From Pseudomonas helvetica (GTDB lineage: Bacteria; Pseudomonadota; Gammaproteobacteria; Pseudomonadales; Pseudomonadaceae): DNA of 64,000 nt. Under the pieces are notes generated by a model. The model searched no databases. It was not told the DNA's origin and was given only the letters and a program-made list of their open reading frames with translations. Numbering within the stretch: position 1 is the stretch's first letter; each line of letters starts with the position of its first letter. The stretch spans positions 680,501-744,500 of the forward strand of contig NZ_CP150917.1 in NCBI RefSeq assembly GCF_039908645.1, written 5' to 3'. Shown here one piece after another: positions 36,615 to 47,262 of this stretch. The position numbers and the translations under genes are program-made.

Positions 36615-38222
36615 TCAGTGACGGAAGTGGCGCATGCCGGTGAATACCATGGCGATGCCGGCCTCGTCTGCGGCAGCAATCACTTCGTTGTCACGCATCG
36701 AGCCGCCTGGTTGAATCACGGCGGTGATGCCAACCTTGGCGGCGTTGTCGATGCCGTCGCGGAACGGGAAGAACGCGTCCGAGGCCATGACCGCGCCCTG
36801 CACTTGCAGGCCAGCATGTTCAGCTTTGATGGCGGCGATGCGCGCAGAGTTCACGCGGCTCATCTGGCCAGCGCCGACACCGATGGTCTGACGGTTCTTG
36901 GCGTAGACGATGGCATTGGATTTGACGTACTTGGCGACTTTCCAGGCGAAGATCAGGTCGTTGATCTCTTGCTCGGTCGGTGCGCGCTTGGTCACAACCT
37001 TCAGGTCTTCGCTGCCGATCATGCCGATGTCGCGGCTCTGTACCAGCAAACCGCCATTGACGCGCTTGTAGTCCCAGGCCGGGGCACGATCAGCCGACCA
37101 TTGGCCGCACGCCAGCAAGCGAACGTTGGCCTTGGCGGCAACGATGGCGCGAGCTTCTTCGCTGACCGACGGGGCGATGATCACTTCGACGAACTGACGC
37201 TCGACGATGGCCTTGGCAGTTTCGGCGTCCAGTTCGCGGTTGAACGCGATGATGCCGCCGAAAGCCGATTCGGTGTCGGTGGCGTAAGCCAGTTCGTACG
37301 CCTGGCGGATACCGCCTTCAGCGTCCGGGCTCACGGCAACGCCGCACGGGTTGGCGTGCTTGACGATCACGCAGGCCGGTTTGACGAAGCTCTTCACGCA
37401 TTCCAGTGCAGCGTCGGTGTCGGCCACGTTGTTGTACGACAGTTCTTTGCCTTGCAGTTGGGTCGCGGTAGCGATGCCGACTTCGGCGGGCTTGGCTTCA
37501 ACGTAGAACGCCGCGCTCTGGTGCGGGTTCTCGCCATAGCGCATTTCCTGAGCCTTGATGAACTGGCTGTTGAAGGTGCGCGGGAACTCGCTGCGACCTT
37601 CGGTGGTGAGGGTTTCAGCAGCCTGGTTCACGGTGCCCATGTAGTTGGCGATCATGCCGTCATAGGCCGCGGTGTGTTCGAAGGCCTTGAGCATCAGGTC
37701 GAAACGCTGAGCGTAGGTCAGGCCACCGGCCTTGAGGTTTTCCAGCACGCTGGCGTAATCGCTGGCGTTCACCACAATGGCCACGTCTTTGTGGTTCTTG
37801 GCCGCGGAGCGGACCATGGTCGGGCCCCCGATATCGATGTTCTCGATGGCGGTCGGCAGGTCGCAACCTGGCTTGTTGATGGTGGCTTCGAACGGGTAGA
37901 GGTTAACGGCGACCAGATCGATCGGCTTGATGCCGTGCTCGTTCATGATCGCGTCGTCGATACCGCGACGACCGAGGATCCCGCCATGGATTTTCGGGTG
38001 CAGGGTTTTCACCCGACCGTCCATCATTTCTGCGAAACCGGTGTAATCCGCGACTTCCACAGCGGCTACGCCATTGTCCTGCAGCAGCTTGAACGTCCCG
38101 CCGGTGGAGAGGATCTCGACGCCGAGGGCTTCGAGTTCCTTGGCGAATTCGAGGATCCCGGTCTTGTCGGAAACGCTGATCAAGGCGCGGCGGATCGGCA
38201 GGCGGGTGGTCTGGTCGGTCAT
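36615..38222 (-). CDS. purH: AICAR formyltransferase / IMP cyclohydrolase
   Basis: 535 residues from ATG at 38222 ([20 protein letters not shown]), the usual Pseudomonas start; an ATG at 38243 adds seven unsupported residues. The N-terminal third is the MGS-like IMP cyclohydrolase ([18 protein letters not shown]), the rest the AICAR formyltransferase ([32 protein letters not shown]). It completes the last two steps to IMP. Confidence 0.97.
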   Translation of the reverse strand: MTDQTTRLPIRRALISVSDKTGILEFAKELEALGVEILSTGGTFKLLQDNGVAAVEVADYTGFAEMMDGRVKTLHPKIHGGILGRRGIDDAIMNEHGIKPIDLVAVNLYPFEATINKPGCDLPTAIENIDIGGPTMVRSAAKNHKDVAIVVNASDYASVLENLKAGGLTYAQRFDLMLKAFEHTAAYDGMIANYMGTVNQAAETLTTEGRSEFPRTFNSQFIKAQEMRYGENPHQSAAFYVEAKPAEVGIATATQLQGKELSYNNVADTDAALECVKSFVKPACVIVKHANPCGVAVSPDAEGGIRQAYELAYATDTESAFGGIIAFNRELDAETAKAIVERQFVEVIIAPSVSEEARAIVAAKANVRLLACGQWSADRAPAWDYKRVNGGLLVQSRDIGMIGSEDLKVVTKRAPTEQEINDLIFAWKVAKYVKSNAIVYAKNRQTIGVGAGQMSRVNSARIAAIKAEHAGLQVQGAVMASDAFFPFRDGIDNAAKVGITAVIQPGGSMRDNEVIAAADEAGIAMVFTGMRHFRH

Positions 38223-38253
38223 CTCAATTTCCATCAAAAGCAAAGGAAGTCAG

Positions 38254-38287
38254 CAAAAAAGGCGACCGGTTTTACGCGGGCGCCTTT
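38254..38287 (-). terminator. Terminator downstream of fis
   Basis: On the minus strand AAAGGCGCCCGCG ... GGTCGCC folds and is followed by TTTTTT, ending the dusB-fis transcript before purH. Confidence 0.8.
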
Positions 38288-38304
38288 CTGGTTTGATTGA
38301 ATGC

Positions 38305-38625
38305 TTACAGCAAATCGTACTGCTTGAGTTTCTTGCGCAAGGTGCCGCGGTTCAGTCCCAGCAGCTCACTGGCCTTGGTCTGATTGCCCTTGACGTAGTT
38401 CATCACGCTTTCGAGCAGGGGAGCCTCGACTTCGGAGAGCACCAGGTTGTACACATCCGTGACGGCAGCGCCTTCAAGGTGGGCGAAATAATTGTGCAGC
38501 GCCTTCTCGACACTCCCGCGAAGGGTCTGGCCTTCTTCGCTCGGTGTATTGAGGTGCTGTTTCAAATTTACGTTGTCGCTCACGGGTGCTGTTCCACTCA
38601 CTAAAGTCTCGGTCATCATCGTCAT
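38305..38625 (-). CDS. fis: DNA-binding protein Fis
   Basis: 106 residues from ATG at 38625, overlapping the dusB stop (ATGA); longer frames run back into dusB. The C-terminal helix-turn-helix [20 protein letters not shown] is fully conserved. Fis bends DNA and regulates rRNA and many other promoters. The dusB-fis operon is a classical gammaproteobacterial arrangement. Followed by an intrinsic terminator. Confidence 0.97.
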   Translation of the reverse strand: MTMMTETLVSGTAPVSDNVNLKQHLNTPSEEGQTLRGSVEKALHNYFAHLEGAAVTDVYNLVLSEVEAPLLESVMNYVKGNQTKASELLGLNRGTLRKKLKQYDLL

Positions 38626-39632
38626 GCGGCCACCCCTTCTCCGTCCCCTGTCAGGCTCTTGTAGCGCTCGGCGAAAAACTCCCGAACGTTGGCGCATTGT
38701 GTTTCCGTACCATCCAAACGATTGAAGTGGGCGCGAAACTCCCTGGCGCCCGGCAGGGTTGCGAGATACCAGCCGACATGCTTGCGGGCGATGCGTACGC
38801 CCATGACATCTCCATAGAAAGCATGGAGCGCGGCCAGATGCTCAAGCAGAATACGTTCCACCTCGATCAATTCCGGTGCCGGGAGTTTTTCGCCGGTACG
38901 CAGATAATGCTCGATCTCACGAAAAATCCATGGCCGCCCCTGGGCAGCCCGGCCTATCAGCAGGCCATCGGCACCGGTCGCGTCAAGCACGTGCCGGGCC
39001 TTCTCGGGCGAGTCGATATCGCCATTGGCGAAGACCGGAATCGACACCGCCTGCTTGATCGCGGCAATGGTGTCGTACTCGGCTTCACCGGTGTACAGAT
39101 CGGCACGGGTCCGGCCATGCACCGCCAGTGCCGTAATGCCTGCCTGTTCGGCGATCTTCGCCACCGTCAGACCATTCTTGTTCGCCCGGTCCCAGCCCGT
39201 GCGGATCTTCAGCGTGACCGGCACATCAACCGCCGCCACGACGGCGTGCAGGATCTCGGTCACCAATTCTTCATCTTTCAGTAACGCGGAGCCGGCGGCC
39301 TTGTTGCAGACCTTCTTGGCCGGACATCCCATGTTGATATCAATAATCTGGGCGCCCAACTCGACGTTGGCGCGTGCTGCCTCCGCCAGCATCTGTGCAT
39401 CGCCACCGGCGATCTGTACCGAGCGTGGCTCGGGATCGCCTTCGTGGACCATACGCAGACGCGATTTGCGGGTGTTCCACAAACTCATGTCGCTGGTGAC
39501 CATTTCCGAGACTACAAGCCCTGCGCCCAGTCGTTTGCACAGCTGACGAAAGGGCTGGTCGGTGACTCCCGCCATCGGGGCGAGAATCAAGCCGTTGTGC
39601 AATGTATATGGGCCGATGCGTACCGCCGACAT
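38622..39632 (-). CDS. dusB: tRNA-dihydrouridine synthase B
   Basis: 336 residues of the FMN-dependent Dus family: [19 protein letters not shown], the catalytic cysteine segment [19 protein letters not shown], and [19 protein letters not shown]. It reduces uridine to dihydrouridine in the tRNA D-loop. It precedes and overlaps fis. Confidence 0.97.
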   Translation of the reverse strand: MSAVRIGPYTLHNGLILAPMAGVTDQPFRQLCKRLGAGLVVSEMVTSDMSLWNTRKSRLRMVHEGDPEPRSVQIAGGDAQMLAEAARANVELGAQIIDINMGCPAKKVCNKAAGSALLKDEELVTEILHAVVAAVDVPVTLKIRTGWDRANKNGLTVAKIAEQAGITALAVHGRTRADLYTGEAEYDTIAAIKQAVSIPVFANGDIDSPEKARHVLDATGADGLLIGRAAQGRPWIFREIEHYLRTGEKLPAPELIEVERILLEHLAALHAFYGDVMGVRIARKHVGWYLATLPGAREFRAHFNRLDGTETQCANVREFFAERYKSLTGDGEGVAA

Positions 39633-39829
39633 AGGACTTCCCTGTTGTGGGGTCGGATCATGAGAGTTCGAAAAAGGGTTGGCATGATACCCGCTCTCGA
39701 TGACTGGATAAAGGCTGAATTGGATAAAATCTGAACAGTTATTCTGTTATTGCCATCAGTTTGGTTCGAGGCGCCGGGAGTCGGAAAATTGCCGTCAACG
39801 GCGCGAGACTCGGCGCCGAGTGAAGCGAT

Positions 39830-41092
39830 TCACTCGGGCGAGTGGAAGCTCAGGCTGTAGTTCACGGCTTTTGGGCCGGGATCGAGGATGTCCAGGGCAA
39901 TATGGATCGGTGTTTGCGGTGGCATTTCTGCGAGGTCCGCGAGGTCGCCATTGAGGTACTCGCCCGGTTTGAAGCGGCGGCTGGCGATCAGATGGCCATT
40001 GAGGTCGGCAAAGCGCAGTTCCAGCAATGGGAACGGCTGCGAGAACGACGCGCGGTTGTAGATGATCGCGTCGACTATCAGCGCGCCGTTGAAGTCCGGG
40101 TGGCTACGCACCACCAGATTGCTGCTTTTGATTTTCGCGATGTCGACTTTGGACGGCACGCTGCAGCCAATCTGCGGGCACAGTTGCTGGAACCAGGGGC
40201 GGTATTGATCCTGACGGGCCAGTTCGTCGAAGTGATAGGCGATGTACTGGCCGGCAAGGGCTGCTGCGCCCAGCAGGACCATCAGGCTCCAAAAGAGCCG
40301 GCGACCCCAGGGTGAGCGGCGTTTTTGCCAGTCGAGTTGCAGCGGGTCGTCGATCAGGTCCTGCAGCACCTCGTCATGCATGGCTGGTTCGTTGCGCGTG
40401 CGCTTCTTGCGTACGGGCTCGGCTTCAGGGGGGGCGTCGTCGAGGTCGTCATCGGTCGCGGACAGGCGTTCGTGTTTCGCTGCGGGCTCTGGCGTTTCGA
40501 ACGGCTGGTCCAGGCGCAGCTGCGGTGCCTCTGGCTCATCGTCCAGGTCGACCAGCTCGAGCGACAGCGAGGGTTCGGTGCGCGAGGGTTTTTCCGGCTC
40601 GTCGGCGATGTCTGCCGATCGATGGTTCTCGGCCGGTGCGTGTGTGTTTTCGCTGGCCATCGCGCGTTCGGCGGCTGAATCGCTGAACAGGCTGTCGGAC
40701 CAAGGCTCTTCACCTTCGGGCGTATCCCGACGGGCGCTCAGCGAGTCTTCCTTGTGCTTGCGCTCATGATGGCCGAACTCTTTGGTCGGCTGGATTTCCC
40801 GTTGTTCGAGCTTGGCGAGTTCTTCGTCAAGGTCGAGGCTGTCCAGATCCAGTTCGGCGGCTGTCCACTGCTTCTGGCTGATGGCCCGTTGCGTGGGCGG
40901 CTCAACCGGTGGCGGGGTCGTGAGGGCGATAGCTTCCTTGCCCATGCGTTGCTCGAGCAACTGCCGTGCAGCATTGAACACTTGCAGGCAAGAGCCGCAG
41001 CGAACCACTCCGCGGGCGACGCTCAATTGGGCGTGGCTGACGCGGAAACTGGTCTGGCAATGCGGGCACTGGGTGACGAAGCTATCGGTCAT
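39830..41092 (-). CDS. Zinc-ribbon and DUF3426 protein
   Basis: 420 residues. An N-terminal MJ0042-type zinc ribbon has two C-x2-C knuckles (CPHCQTSF, RCGSCLQVF). A long, acidic, low-complexity central part (about 60-260) rich in Glu, Pro and Asp leads to one membrane segment near 270-290 (LFWSLMVLLGAAALAGQYI), and a C-terminal DUF3426 domain ending YSLSFHSPE. Such proteins are found next to prmA in pseudomonads. Function unknown; membrane anchoring with a cytoplasmic zinc ribbon is inferred. Confidence 0.85.
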   Translation of the reverse strand: MTDSFVTQCPHCQTSFRVSHAQLSVARGVVRCGSCLQVFNAARQLLEQRMGKEAIALTTPPPVEPPTQRAISQKQWTAAELDLDSLDLDEELAKLEQREIQPTKEFGHHERKHKEDSLSARRDTPEGEEPWSDSLFSDSAAERAMASENTHAPAENHRSADIADEPEKPSRTEPSLSLELVDLDDEPEAPQLRLDQPFETPEPAAKHERLSATDDDLDDAPPEAEPVRKKRTRNEPAMHDEVLQDLIDDPLQLDWQKRRSPWGRRLFWSLMVLLGAAALAGQYIAYHFDELARQDQYRPWFQQLCPQIGCSVPSKVDIAKIKSSNLVVRSHPDFNGALIVDAIIYNRASFSQPFPLLELRFADLNGHLIASRRFKPGEYLNGDLADLAEMPPQTPIHIALDILDPGPKAVNYSLSFHSPE

Positions 41093-41122
41093 GCGGCTAT
41101 CCGGAGTATGCAGGCGCTCATT

Positions 41123-42001
41123 TTAGCGCCGACGGCCGGTGATGCGCACCCAGCCATCGCGATTGGCAATCGGGTCCAGCTCAAAGTCCTTGGCATAAGC
41201 CTCTGCGACTTCCGCGCCTTGCTCGGCGAGGATGCCCGACAGTGCCAGGCGACCGCCGGGCTTGACCAGGCTGGAAAGTTGTGGGGCCAGGGAAACCAGT
41301 GGTCCGGCGAGAATGTTGGCGACCAGTACGTCGGCCTGCACTTGCGGCAAATCTTGAGGCAGGTACAGCGGGAACAGCGCTGGGTCGATGTTGTTGCGCC
41401 CGGCGTTGTCGCGGGAGGCTTCCAGTGCCTGCACGTCGATGTCGGTGCCGACCGCTTCCTTGGCGCCCAGCAGCAGGGCAGCGATCGCGAGGATCCCCGA
41501 GCCGCAGCCGAAGTCCAGTACGTGGCAGTCCTTCAGGTCCTGGCCGTCGAGCCATTCCAGGCACAAGGCGGTGGTCGGATGGGTCCCGGTGCCGAACGCC
41601 AGGCCCGGATCGAGCAGCAGGTTGACCGCATCAGGCTCAGGCGCAGCGTGCCAGCTCGGGACGATCCACAGGCGCTGGCCGAAGCGCATTGGCTGGAAGT
41701 TGTCCATCCAGCTGCGCTCCCAGTCCTGGTCTTCAATGACTTCGCTGTGATGCTCGGGCAGCGGGCTGCCGGTCAGCAGCTCAAGGTGAGCCAGCACGCT
41801 GGCGGCTTCGGTGCCACCTTCGAACAGGGCCAGCAGATGGGTGTGCGACCACAGTGGGGTGGTGTTCAGTTCCGGCTCGAAGATCGGCTGATCTTCGGCG
41901 TCCATGAAGGTCACCGAGACGGCGCCGACTTCAAGGAAGGCGTCTTCGTAGGTTTCGGCTTGTTCTGGGCTGATGGCGAGACGGACTTGCAGCCAAGGCA
42001 T
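41123..42001 (-). CDS. prmA: Ribosomal protein L11 methyltransferase
   Basis: 292 residues from ATG at 42001 ([20 protein letters not shown]). A longer frame reads through the REPIN upstream and is rejected. The SAM motif [20 protein letters not shown] and [14 protein letters not shown] are family marks, with [15 protein letters not shown] before them. It trimethylates ribosomal protein L11. Confidence 0.97.
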   Translation of the reverse strand: MPWLQVRLAISPEQAETYEDAFLEVGAVSVTFMDAEDQPIFEPELNTTPLWSHTHLLALFEGGTEAASVLAHLELLTGSPLPEHHSEVIEDQDWERSWMDNFQPMRFGQRLWIVPSWHAAPEPDAVNLLLDPGLAFGTGTHPTTALCLEWLDGQDLKDCHVLDFGCGSGILAIAALLLGAKEAVGTDIDVQALEASRDNAGRNNIDPALFPLYLPQDLPQVQADVLVANILAGPLVSLAPQLSSLVKPGGRLALSGILAEQGAEVAEAYAKDFELDPIANRDGWVRITGRRR

Positions 42002-42106
42002 GGCGGGCACCTTTGAAAAATGTAATGTGCAGCCTGGCGGGCTGCGAGAAGCGCGTAAGTTTACGCGAGAGCGGCGCAGAAGACGACCGGCTTGCCAGGG
42101 ATATAC

Positions 42107-42242
42107 CTGTGGCGAGGGAGCTTGCTCCCGCTGGAGCGCGAAGCGGTCCAAAAATGGGCGCCTCGGTTTTACCTGGGACACAACTGTTGGATGGTTTGCG
42201 GCTGCTTCGCAACCGAGCGGGAGCAAGCTCCCTCGCCACAAG
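42107..42242. repeat. REPIN, GTGGCGAGGGAGCTTGCTCCCGC class
   Basis: Arms CCTGTGGCGAGGGAGCTTGC and GCAAGCTCCCTCGCCACAAG with TCCCGCT and GCGAAGC extensions, between prmA and accC. Confidence 0.9.
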
Positions 42243-42268
42243 GGTTCTGCATTCAGTAATCCCGGATA

Positions 42269-42298
42269 CAACAAAGCCGCTCGAAAGCGGCTTTGTTG
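42269..42298 (-). terminator. Terminator of accBC
   Basis: Perfect 13-base arms CAACAAAGCCGCT / AGCGGCTTTGTTG around CGAA, 14 bases after the accC stop. The T-rich arm supplies part of the U-tract; it could work on both strands. Confidence 0.8.
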
Positions 42299-42312
42299 GT
42301 CTGGATCAAGCT

Positions 42313-43674
42313 TTAGTGTTGTGCAGCCAGCTTGTGTTCCAGGTAGTGGATGTTGACTCCACCTTTGCAGAAGCCTTCATCGCGGGTCAGGTCGCGGTGC
42401 AGCGGGATGTTGGTCTTGATCCCGTCGACCACGATTTCGTCCAGCGCATTGCGCATGCGCGCCATGGCTTCTTCACGGGTTGCCCCGTAAGTGATCAGTT
42501 TGCCGATCAACGAATCGTAGTTCGGCGGAACGGCGTAGCCGCTGTACAGGTGCGAATCAACCCGCACACCGTTGCCGCCCGGGGCATGGAAATGCTTGAC
42601 CGTGCCTGGGCTTGGCATGAAGGTTTTCGGGTCTTCGGCGTTGATCCGGCATTCCAGCGCGTGACCGCGGATGACCACGTCATCCTGGGTGAACGACAGT
42701 GGGTTGCCGGCGGCGATGCTGAGCATCTCCTTGACGATGTCGATGCCGGTGACCATTTCCGAAACCGGGTGCTCTACCTGGACACGAGTGTTCATCTCGA
42801 TGAAGTAGAAGCTGCCGTTCTCGTACAGGAACTCGAAAGTCCCGGCGCCACGGTAACCGATGTCGATGCACGCCTTGACGCAGCGAGCGAAGACTTCCTG
42901 GCGAGCCTTCTCGTCGATGCCCGGTGCCGGTGCTTCTTCGAGAACCTTCTGGTGGCGACGTTGCAGCGAGCAATCGCGGTCACCCAGATGGATAGCGTGG
43001 CCCTGGCCATCGGAAAGTACCTGAACTTCCACGTGACGTGGGTTGGTCAGGAATTTTTCCAGATAGACCATCGGGTTGCCGAACGCCGCGCCAGCTTCGG
43101 AGCGGGTCAGTTTTGCCGAGGAGATCAGGTCTTCTTCTTTGTGCACAACGCGCATGCCGCGACCACCACCGCCGCCAGCGGCTTTGATGATCACCGGGTA
43201 ACCGACTTCGCGACCAATGCGCAGAGCGGTTTCTTCGTCTTCCGGCAGCGGGCCGTCGGAACCTGGAACGGTTGGTACGCCGGCAGCGATCATGGCGTGC
43301 TTGGCCGAAACCTTGTCGCCCATCAGGCGGATGGTTTCAGCTTTCGGGCCGATGAAGGCGAAGCCGGAGTTTTCTACCTGTTCGGCAAAGTCGGCGTTTT
43401 CCGCGAGGAAACCGTAGCCTGGGTGAATGGCGGTGGCGCCGGTCACTTCAGCAGCGGCGATGATCGCCGGGATGTGCAGGTAAGAGTGCGCGGCCGATGC
43501 CGGACCGATGCACACCGATTCGTCTGCCAGGCCCAGGTGCATCAGCTCCTTGTCGGCCTTGGAGTAAACGGCGACGGTCTTGATGCCCATCTCTTTGCAG
43601 GCACGCAGGATCCGCAGGGCGATTTCACCGCGGTTGGCGATCAGAACTTTTTCCAACTTCGCAGGTTTCAACAT
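42313..43674 (-). CDS. accC: Acetyl-CoA carboxylase biotin carboxylase subunit
   Basis: 453 residues from ATG at 43674 ([19 protein letters not shown]), preceded by a GGAGAG site. The ATP-grasp core has [18 protein letters not shown] and [18 protein letters not shown]. It carboxylates biotin on AccB, the first half reaction of fatty acid synthesis. It follows accB by 17 bases and ends at a strong hairpin. Confidence 0.97.
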   Translation of the reverse strand: MLKPAKLEKVLIANRGEIALRILRACKEMGIKTVAVYSKADKELMHLGLADESVCIGPASAAHSYLHIPAIIAAAEVTGATAIHPGYGFLAENADFAEQVENSGFAFIGPKAETIRLMGDKVSAKHAMIAAGVPTVPGSDGPLPEDEETALRIGREVGYPVIIKAAGGGGGRGMRVVHKEEDLISSAKLTRSEAGAAFGNPMVYLEKFLTNPRHVEVQVLSDGQGHAIHLGDRDCSLQRRHQKVLEEAPAPGIDEKARQEVFARCVKACIDIGYRGAGTFEFLYENGSFYFIEMNTRVQVEHPVSEMVTGIDIVKEMLSIAAGNPLSFTQDDVVIRGHALECRINAEDPKTFMPSPGTVKHFHAPGGNGVRVDSHLYSGYAVPPNYDSLIGKLITYGATREEAMARMRNALDEIVVDGIKTNIPLHRDLTRDEGFCKGGVNIHYLEHKLAAQH

Positions 43675-43691
43675 CGTTGGCTCTCCGCGGT

Positions 43692-44156
43692 TCAAACGAT
43701 GGTGAACAGCGGTTGGTCGTACTCAACCGGCTGGCCGTCTTCGACGAGGATGGATTCGATCACACCGCTGGTTTCAGCTTCGATGTGGTTCATCATCTTC
43801 ATGGCTTCGACGATGCACAGGGTGTCGCCTTTCTTGACGCTCTGGCCAACTTCAACGAAGGACGGCGAGGACGGCGAAGACTTGCGATAGAAGGTGCCAA
43901 CCATTGGCGAACGGGCAACGTTGCCGTTCAGCGCTGGCGCAGCGGGAGCAGCAGGTGCAGCGGCAGCGGCAGGCGCGGCAGCAGCGACAGGTGCCGGAGC
44001 CGGAGCGTGCATTGGCGCAGGAGCGTAGTACTGCTGGGCCGGGGTTTTGCTGTGGCGGCTGATACGTACGGACTCTTCGCCTTCCTTGATCTCGAGCTCG
44101 TCGATGCCGGACTCTTCCAGCAGTTCGATCAGTTTCTTAACTTTACGGATATCCAT
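43692..44156 (-). CDS. accB: Acetyl-CoA carboxylase biotin carboxyl carrier protein
   Basis: 154 residues: an N-terminal helical part ([20 protein letters not shown]), an Ala/Pro-rich flexible linker (about 50-75), and a C-terminal biotinyl domain with the biotinylated lysine in [13 protein letters not shown]. It carries carboxybiotin between AccC and the AccAD carboxyltransferase. Operon partner of accC. Confidence 0.97.
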   Translation of the reverse strand: MDIRKVKKLIELLEESGIDELEIKEGEESVRISRHSKTPAQQYYAPAPMHAPAPAPVAAAAPAAAAAPAAPAAPALNGNVARSPMVGTFYRKSSPSSPSFVEVGQSVKKGDTLCIVEAMKMMNHIEAETSGVIESILVEDGQPVEYDQPLFTIV

Positions 44157-44204
44157 GAATCATCAACTCCCAAGGGTCGGTCAGGGGCGTTTAACGCTTG
44201 TTGT

Positions 44205-44657
44205 TCAAGTCGTTGCCTGTCTTTCAAGCTGTTCTAGTGCGGCCTCCAGGGCCAGTCGATAACCGCTGGCGCCAAGGCCGCAGATCACTCCCACCGCAAC
44301 GTCGGAGAAGTAAGAGTGATGGCGGAAAGGTTCGCGTTTGTGCACGTTAGACAAATGCACTTCGATGAATGGGATGCTCACCGCCAGCAGCGCGTCACGT
44401 AATGCGACACTTGTATGCGTAAAAGCTGCTGGATTGATCAAAATGAAATCCACACCCTCGCCGCGAGCGGCGTGAATGCGGTCGATCAATTCATACTCGG
44501 CGTTGCTTTGCAGGTAGAGCAAATGGTGGCCGGCATTGCGCGCGCGTTGTTCCAGGTCCTGATTGATCTCGGCCAGGGTCACAGCCCCGTAGACGCCCGG
44601 TTCGCGGGTGCCGAGCAGGTTCAGGTTGGGTCCGTGCAAAACCAGTAGGGTCGCCAT
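44205..44657 (-). CDS. aroQ: 3-dehydroquinate dehydratase, type II
   Basis: 150 residues: [20 protein letters not shown] with the catalytic tyrosine, [17 protein letters not shown] and [17 protein letters not shown], all type II markers. It dehydrates 3-dehydroquinate in the shikimate pathway and forms a dodecamer. Lies 48 bases upstream of accB on the same strand. Confidence 0.97.
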   Translation of the reverse strand: MATLLVLHGPNLNLLGTREPGVYGAVTLAEINQDLEQRARNAGHHLLYLQSNAEYELIDRIHAARGEGVDFILINPAAFTHTSVALRDALLAVSIPFIEVHLSNVHKREPFRHHSYFSDVAVGVICGLGASGYRLALEAALEQLERQATT

Positions 44658-44788
44658 CGGCTGTTCCTTGTTATCCGTGTGCAGTTATCAGAACCCGGCG
44701 ACTATGCCGCAAAGCGTTTGTGACTGTCCAGTTCTCTGCAATAGGCAGCACAATGACCGATGATTGCGCGATTTATGTGACCAACTGA

Positions 44789-46552
44789 TTAAATCTGGTC
44801 ATTCGCTTTAGCGACACGTTCGGCGAAGTCCCTGGCGTTGATCTCGCCAATCACCCGCACATCGCCACGTTCCTTGCCATCCTTGCCGAAAAACATCAGC
44901 GCCGGTGGTCCGAACAGCTTGTAACGATCGAGCAAGGCGCGTTGTTCAGCGTTGCTGGCGGTGATGTCGAAGCGAACCAGTCGATAACCTTTAAGGCGTT
45001 CAACGACGTTGCTGTCGTTAAGCACCTCGTGCTCGATGACTTTGCAGCTGATGCACCAGTCGGCGTACCAGTCGAGCAGCAGCGGGGTGTTGGCGGATTT
45101 TGCTTCAGCGAGCACGCGATCGAGTTCCGCCGGGGTGCTGATGGTTTGCCATTCACTCGGGTTTTGCGCTTGAGCGCTGCCAGGAGCATTGATGACTTTT
45201 GGCTGGCTGATCGGATTGAGCGGATCGGCCTGGCCGCTGAAGGCGCCGTACCAACACGCCAGCCCATAAAACACCAGGAGTATCCCGAGCAATTGACCGA
45301 GACGTTTTCGCGGCGGTTTATAGCCAAGCTCCAGCGCCCCGAGAAACAAGCCGACCCCGACCGCCAGCAGACCGACCAGCAGCAAGGTGATGGGCCCCGG
45401 CAATACCCGGCTCAGCAAACCGATTGCTAACCCCAGCAACAACACGCCAATCGCATTTTTCACGTAGATCAGCCATGGGCCGCTTTTCGGCAGCCAGGCC
45501 GCGCCGCCAGTGGCGACCAGCAACAATGGCGCGCCCATCCCCAGGCCCAGAACGAACAGCTTCAGCGCGCCGCCCAGAGCATCGCCGCTGGCGCTGATAT
45601 ACAGCAGTGCTCCGGCCAAAGGTGCAGATACACACGGCGAGACCAACAGGCTCGACACCACGCCGAGCACGGCCGCGCCCCACAGCGATCCCCCTTCGGT
45701 GCGACCGGCAATGCGGTCCAGGCGACTGCTGATCGCGTGGGGTAATTTCAGTTCGAACACCCCGAACATCGCTAAGGCAAACACCGCGAAGAACAAGGCA
45801 AACGGCGCCAACACCCACGCCGATTGCAGGCGTGCCTGAAGGTTGAGCTGGGCGCCGAACAGCCCCATCAGCGCGCCGAGCACGGCGAAACAGGCGGCCA
45901 TTGGCAAGACGTAGGCCAGCGACAGATTAAAACCGCGCAGTCCGCCGACCTGACCGCGCAACACCACACCGGAGAGAATCGGCAGCATCGGCAGCACGCA
46001 AGGGGTAAACGTCAGGCCAAGGCCCGCCAGGAAGAACAGCGCCAGTTCGCGCCAGCTCCAGCCTGCGGCACTGGCTGGAGGGGTAATGGCTGCACCGTCG
46101 ATTTTCAGGCGTTCGGTTTCCGGTGGATAACACAGGCCTTTATCGGCGCAGCCCTGGTAGGTGACGGCCAACGTGAAAGCCCGCTGATCGGCGCTGCTGC
46201 GTGGCAGGTCGACGTCGAGAATGCCGTGGTAGACCTCGACATCGCCGAAGTATTCGTCGTGCTTTTTTTCGCCTGAAGGCAGTTGCGCGGCGCCCAGGCC
46301 AATGTCGGTGGGCTCGCTGTGAAACTGGAAACGATGCCGGTAGAGGTAGTAACCCTCGGTAGCGACGAAGCGCAGCTTGATCGATTGCGGTGTGCTTTCC
46401 ACCAGGCTCAGTTGAAAAGCTTCGCGCACGGGCAGGAAGTCGGCGCTGTTATTGATCGAGCCCAGGGTCGAACTGGGGCGACTGTCCAAGAGGCCGGCGG
46501 CATTCACCGGCAGGACCAGCACTAACAGCATCAGGCAGAGCAGACGGCGCAT
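44789..46552 (-). CDS. dsbD: Thiol:disulfide interchange protein DsbD
   Basis: 587 residues from ATG at 46552 (MRRLLCLMLLVLVLPVNAAG, a signal peptide); the longer frame has no support. N-terminal periplasmic domain with a Cys pair (CADKGLCYPPE), eight-segment membrane domain with TPCVLPM and SPCVSAPL, and a C-terminal thioredoxin domain with WCISCK. It passes electrons from cytoplasmic thioredoxin to periplasmic disulfide isomerases and c-type cytochrome maturation. Confidence 0.96.
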   Translation of the reverse strand: MRRLLCLMLLVLVLPVNAAGLLDSRPSSTLGSINNSADFLPVREAFQLSLVESTPQSIKLRFVATEGYYLYRHRFQFHSEPTDIGLGAAQLPSGEKKHDEYFGDVEVYHGILDVDLPRSSADQRAFTLAVTYQGCADKGLCYPPETERLKIDGAAITPPASAAGWSWRELALFFLAGLGLTFTPCVLPMLPILSGVVLRGQVGGLRGFNLSLAYVLPMAACFAVLGALMGLFGAQLNLQARLQSAWVLAPFALFFAVFALAMFGVFELKLPHAISSRLDRIAGRTEGGSLWGAAVLGVVSSLLVSPCVSAPLAGALLYISASGDALGGALKLFVLGLGMGAPLLLVATGGAAWLPKSGPWLIYVKNAIGVLLLGLAIGLLSRVLPGPITLLLVGLLAVGVGLFLGALELGYKPPRKRLGQLLGILLVFYGLACWYGAFSGQADPLNPISQPKVINAPGSAQAQNPSEWQTISTPAELDRVLAEAKSANTPLLLDWYADWCISCKVIEHEVLNDSNVVERLKGYRLVRFDITASNAEQRALLDRYKLFGPPALMFFGKDGKERGDVRVIGEINARDFAERVAKANDQI

Positions 46553-46645
46553 GACAATCTCGCGTATCGAAAGTGGGAGCATGATAACTGAGTGCACGAT
46601 GCATGCACCTACGCCGACTCTTCGACAGCTCCCAGGGGGGCGCGT

Positions 46646-47110
46646 TTACTTTGTTGATTGATCGCTGGAGTGGTTGCACAAGTTGATTGTTATGGGGCTG
46701 TAGTCGGCACTATTGGTCTGTCGGAACAGCGTGTTGCTGTGATACTCATAGACTTCCTGATGGGTCGATACATTGATGACCGAGCCTTGGACATTGATCT
46801 TTATGGCTGGATCTCGGGTGACTAAAAACGGACCGGCTGTCTTGAGTTCAGACGCTATTTGTTCGTCGGATGCCAGTTCGCGATAGACATAGTATCGATA
46901 GCTGAACGGTACTGTTGCTCCGCCTCGATCATCCTTGACGCCGTAGACGAAGCCATTTTCGCCAACGGGTAGTTTGAGTACTACATCGGTCAGCACCGGG
47001 GCGCTGGGAGACATAAGCCAGGTCCAGCCGATGTAGCCCAGGCATACCGCCAGCAGGCAGGAGGTGACGATGGTATATACAGTTTTTTTAGCAGTTCCTG
47101 AAGCGGGCAT
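46646..47110 (-). CDS. Unknown single-span membrane protein
   Basis: 154 residues from ATG at 47110, preceded by an AGGAG site; a start at 47158 is less likely. One membrane segment near residues 14-32 (VYTIVTSCLLAVCLGYIGWT) and a periplasmic domain of about 120 residues (VVLKLPVGENGFVYGVKDD, YRYYVYRELASDEQIASEL). It is visibly richer in A+T than dsbD and ctpL around it, which suggests later acquisition. I do not recognise the family. Confidence 0.65.
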   Translation of the reverse strand: MPASGTAKKTVYTIVTSCLLAVCLGYIGWTWLMSPSAPVLTDVVLKLPVGENGFVYGVKDDRGGATVPFSYRYYVYRELASDEQIASELKTAGPFLVTRDPAIKINVQGSVINVSTHQEVYEYHSNTLFRQTNSADYSPITINLCNHSSDQSTK

Positions 47111-47262
47111 ACCTGACTCCTTTTTTGATCCATTCCTGATCTGCAGGATCATCGCCAAAAGGAGCCTCGCTCATCCAGCTTCCAAATTCTACTGTTGTCG
47201 TTTTTGCCTGCGTCCGGGCAAAACCGGCGGCACGTAAGTCAGTTGTGTTCGGGTCCGCAAAC

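Noticed and set aside
36618..38300. 560-residue open frame antisense to purH
   Set aside because: Fully overlaps a certain housekeeping gene and has no recognisable motif.
42002..42274. N-terminal extension of prmA
   Set aside because: The extra 91 residues are translated REPIN sequence; the ATG at 42001 gives the normal PrmA start.
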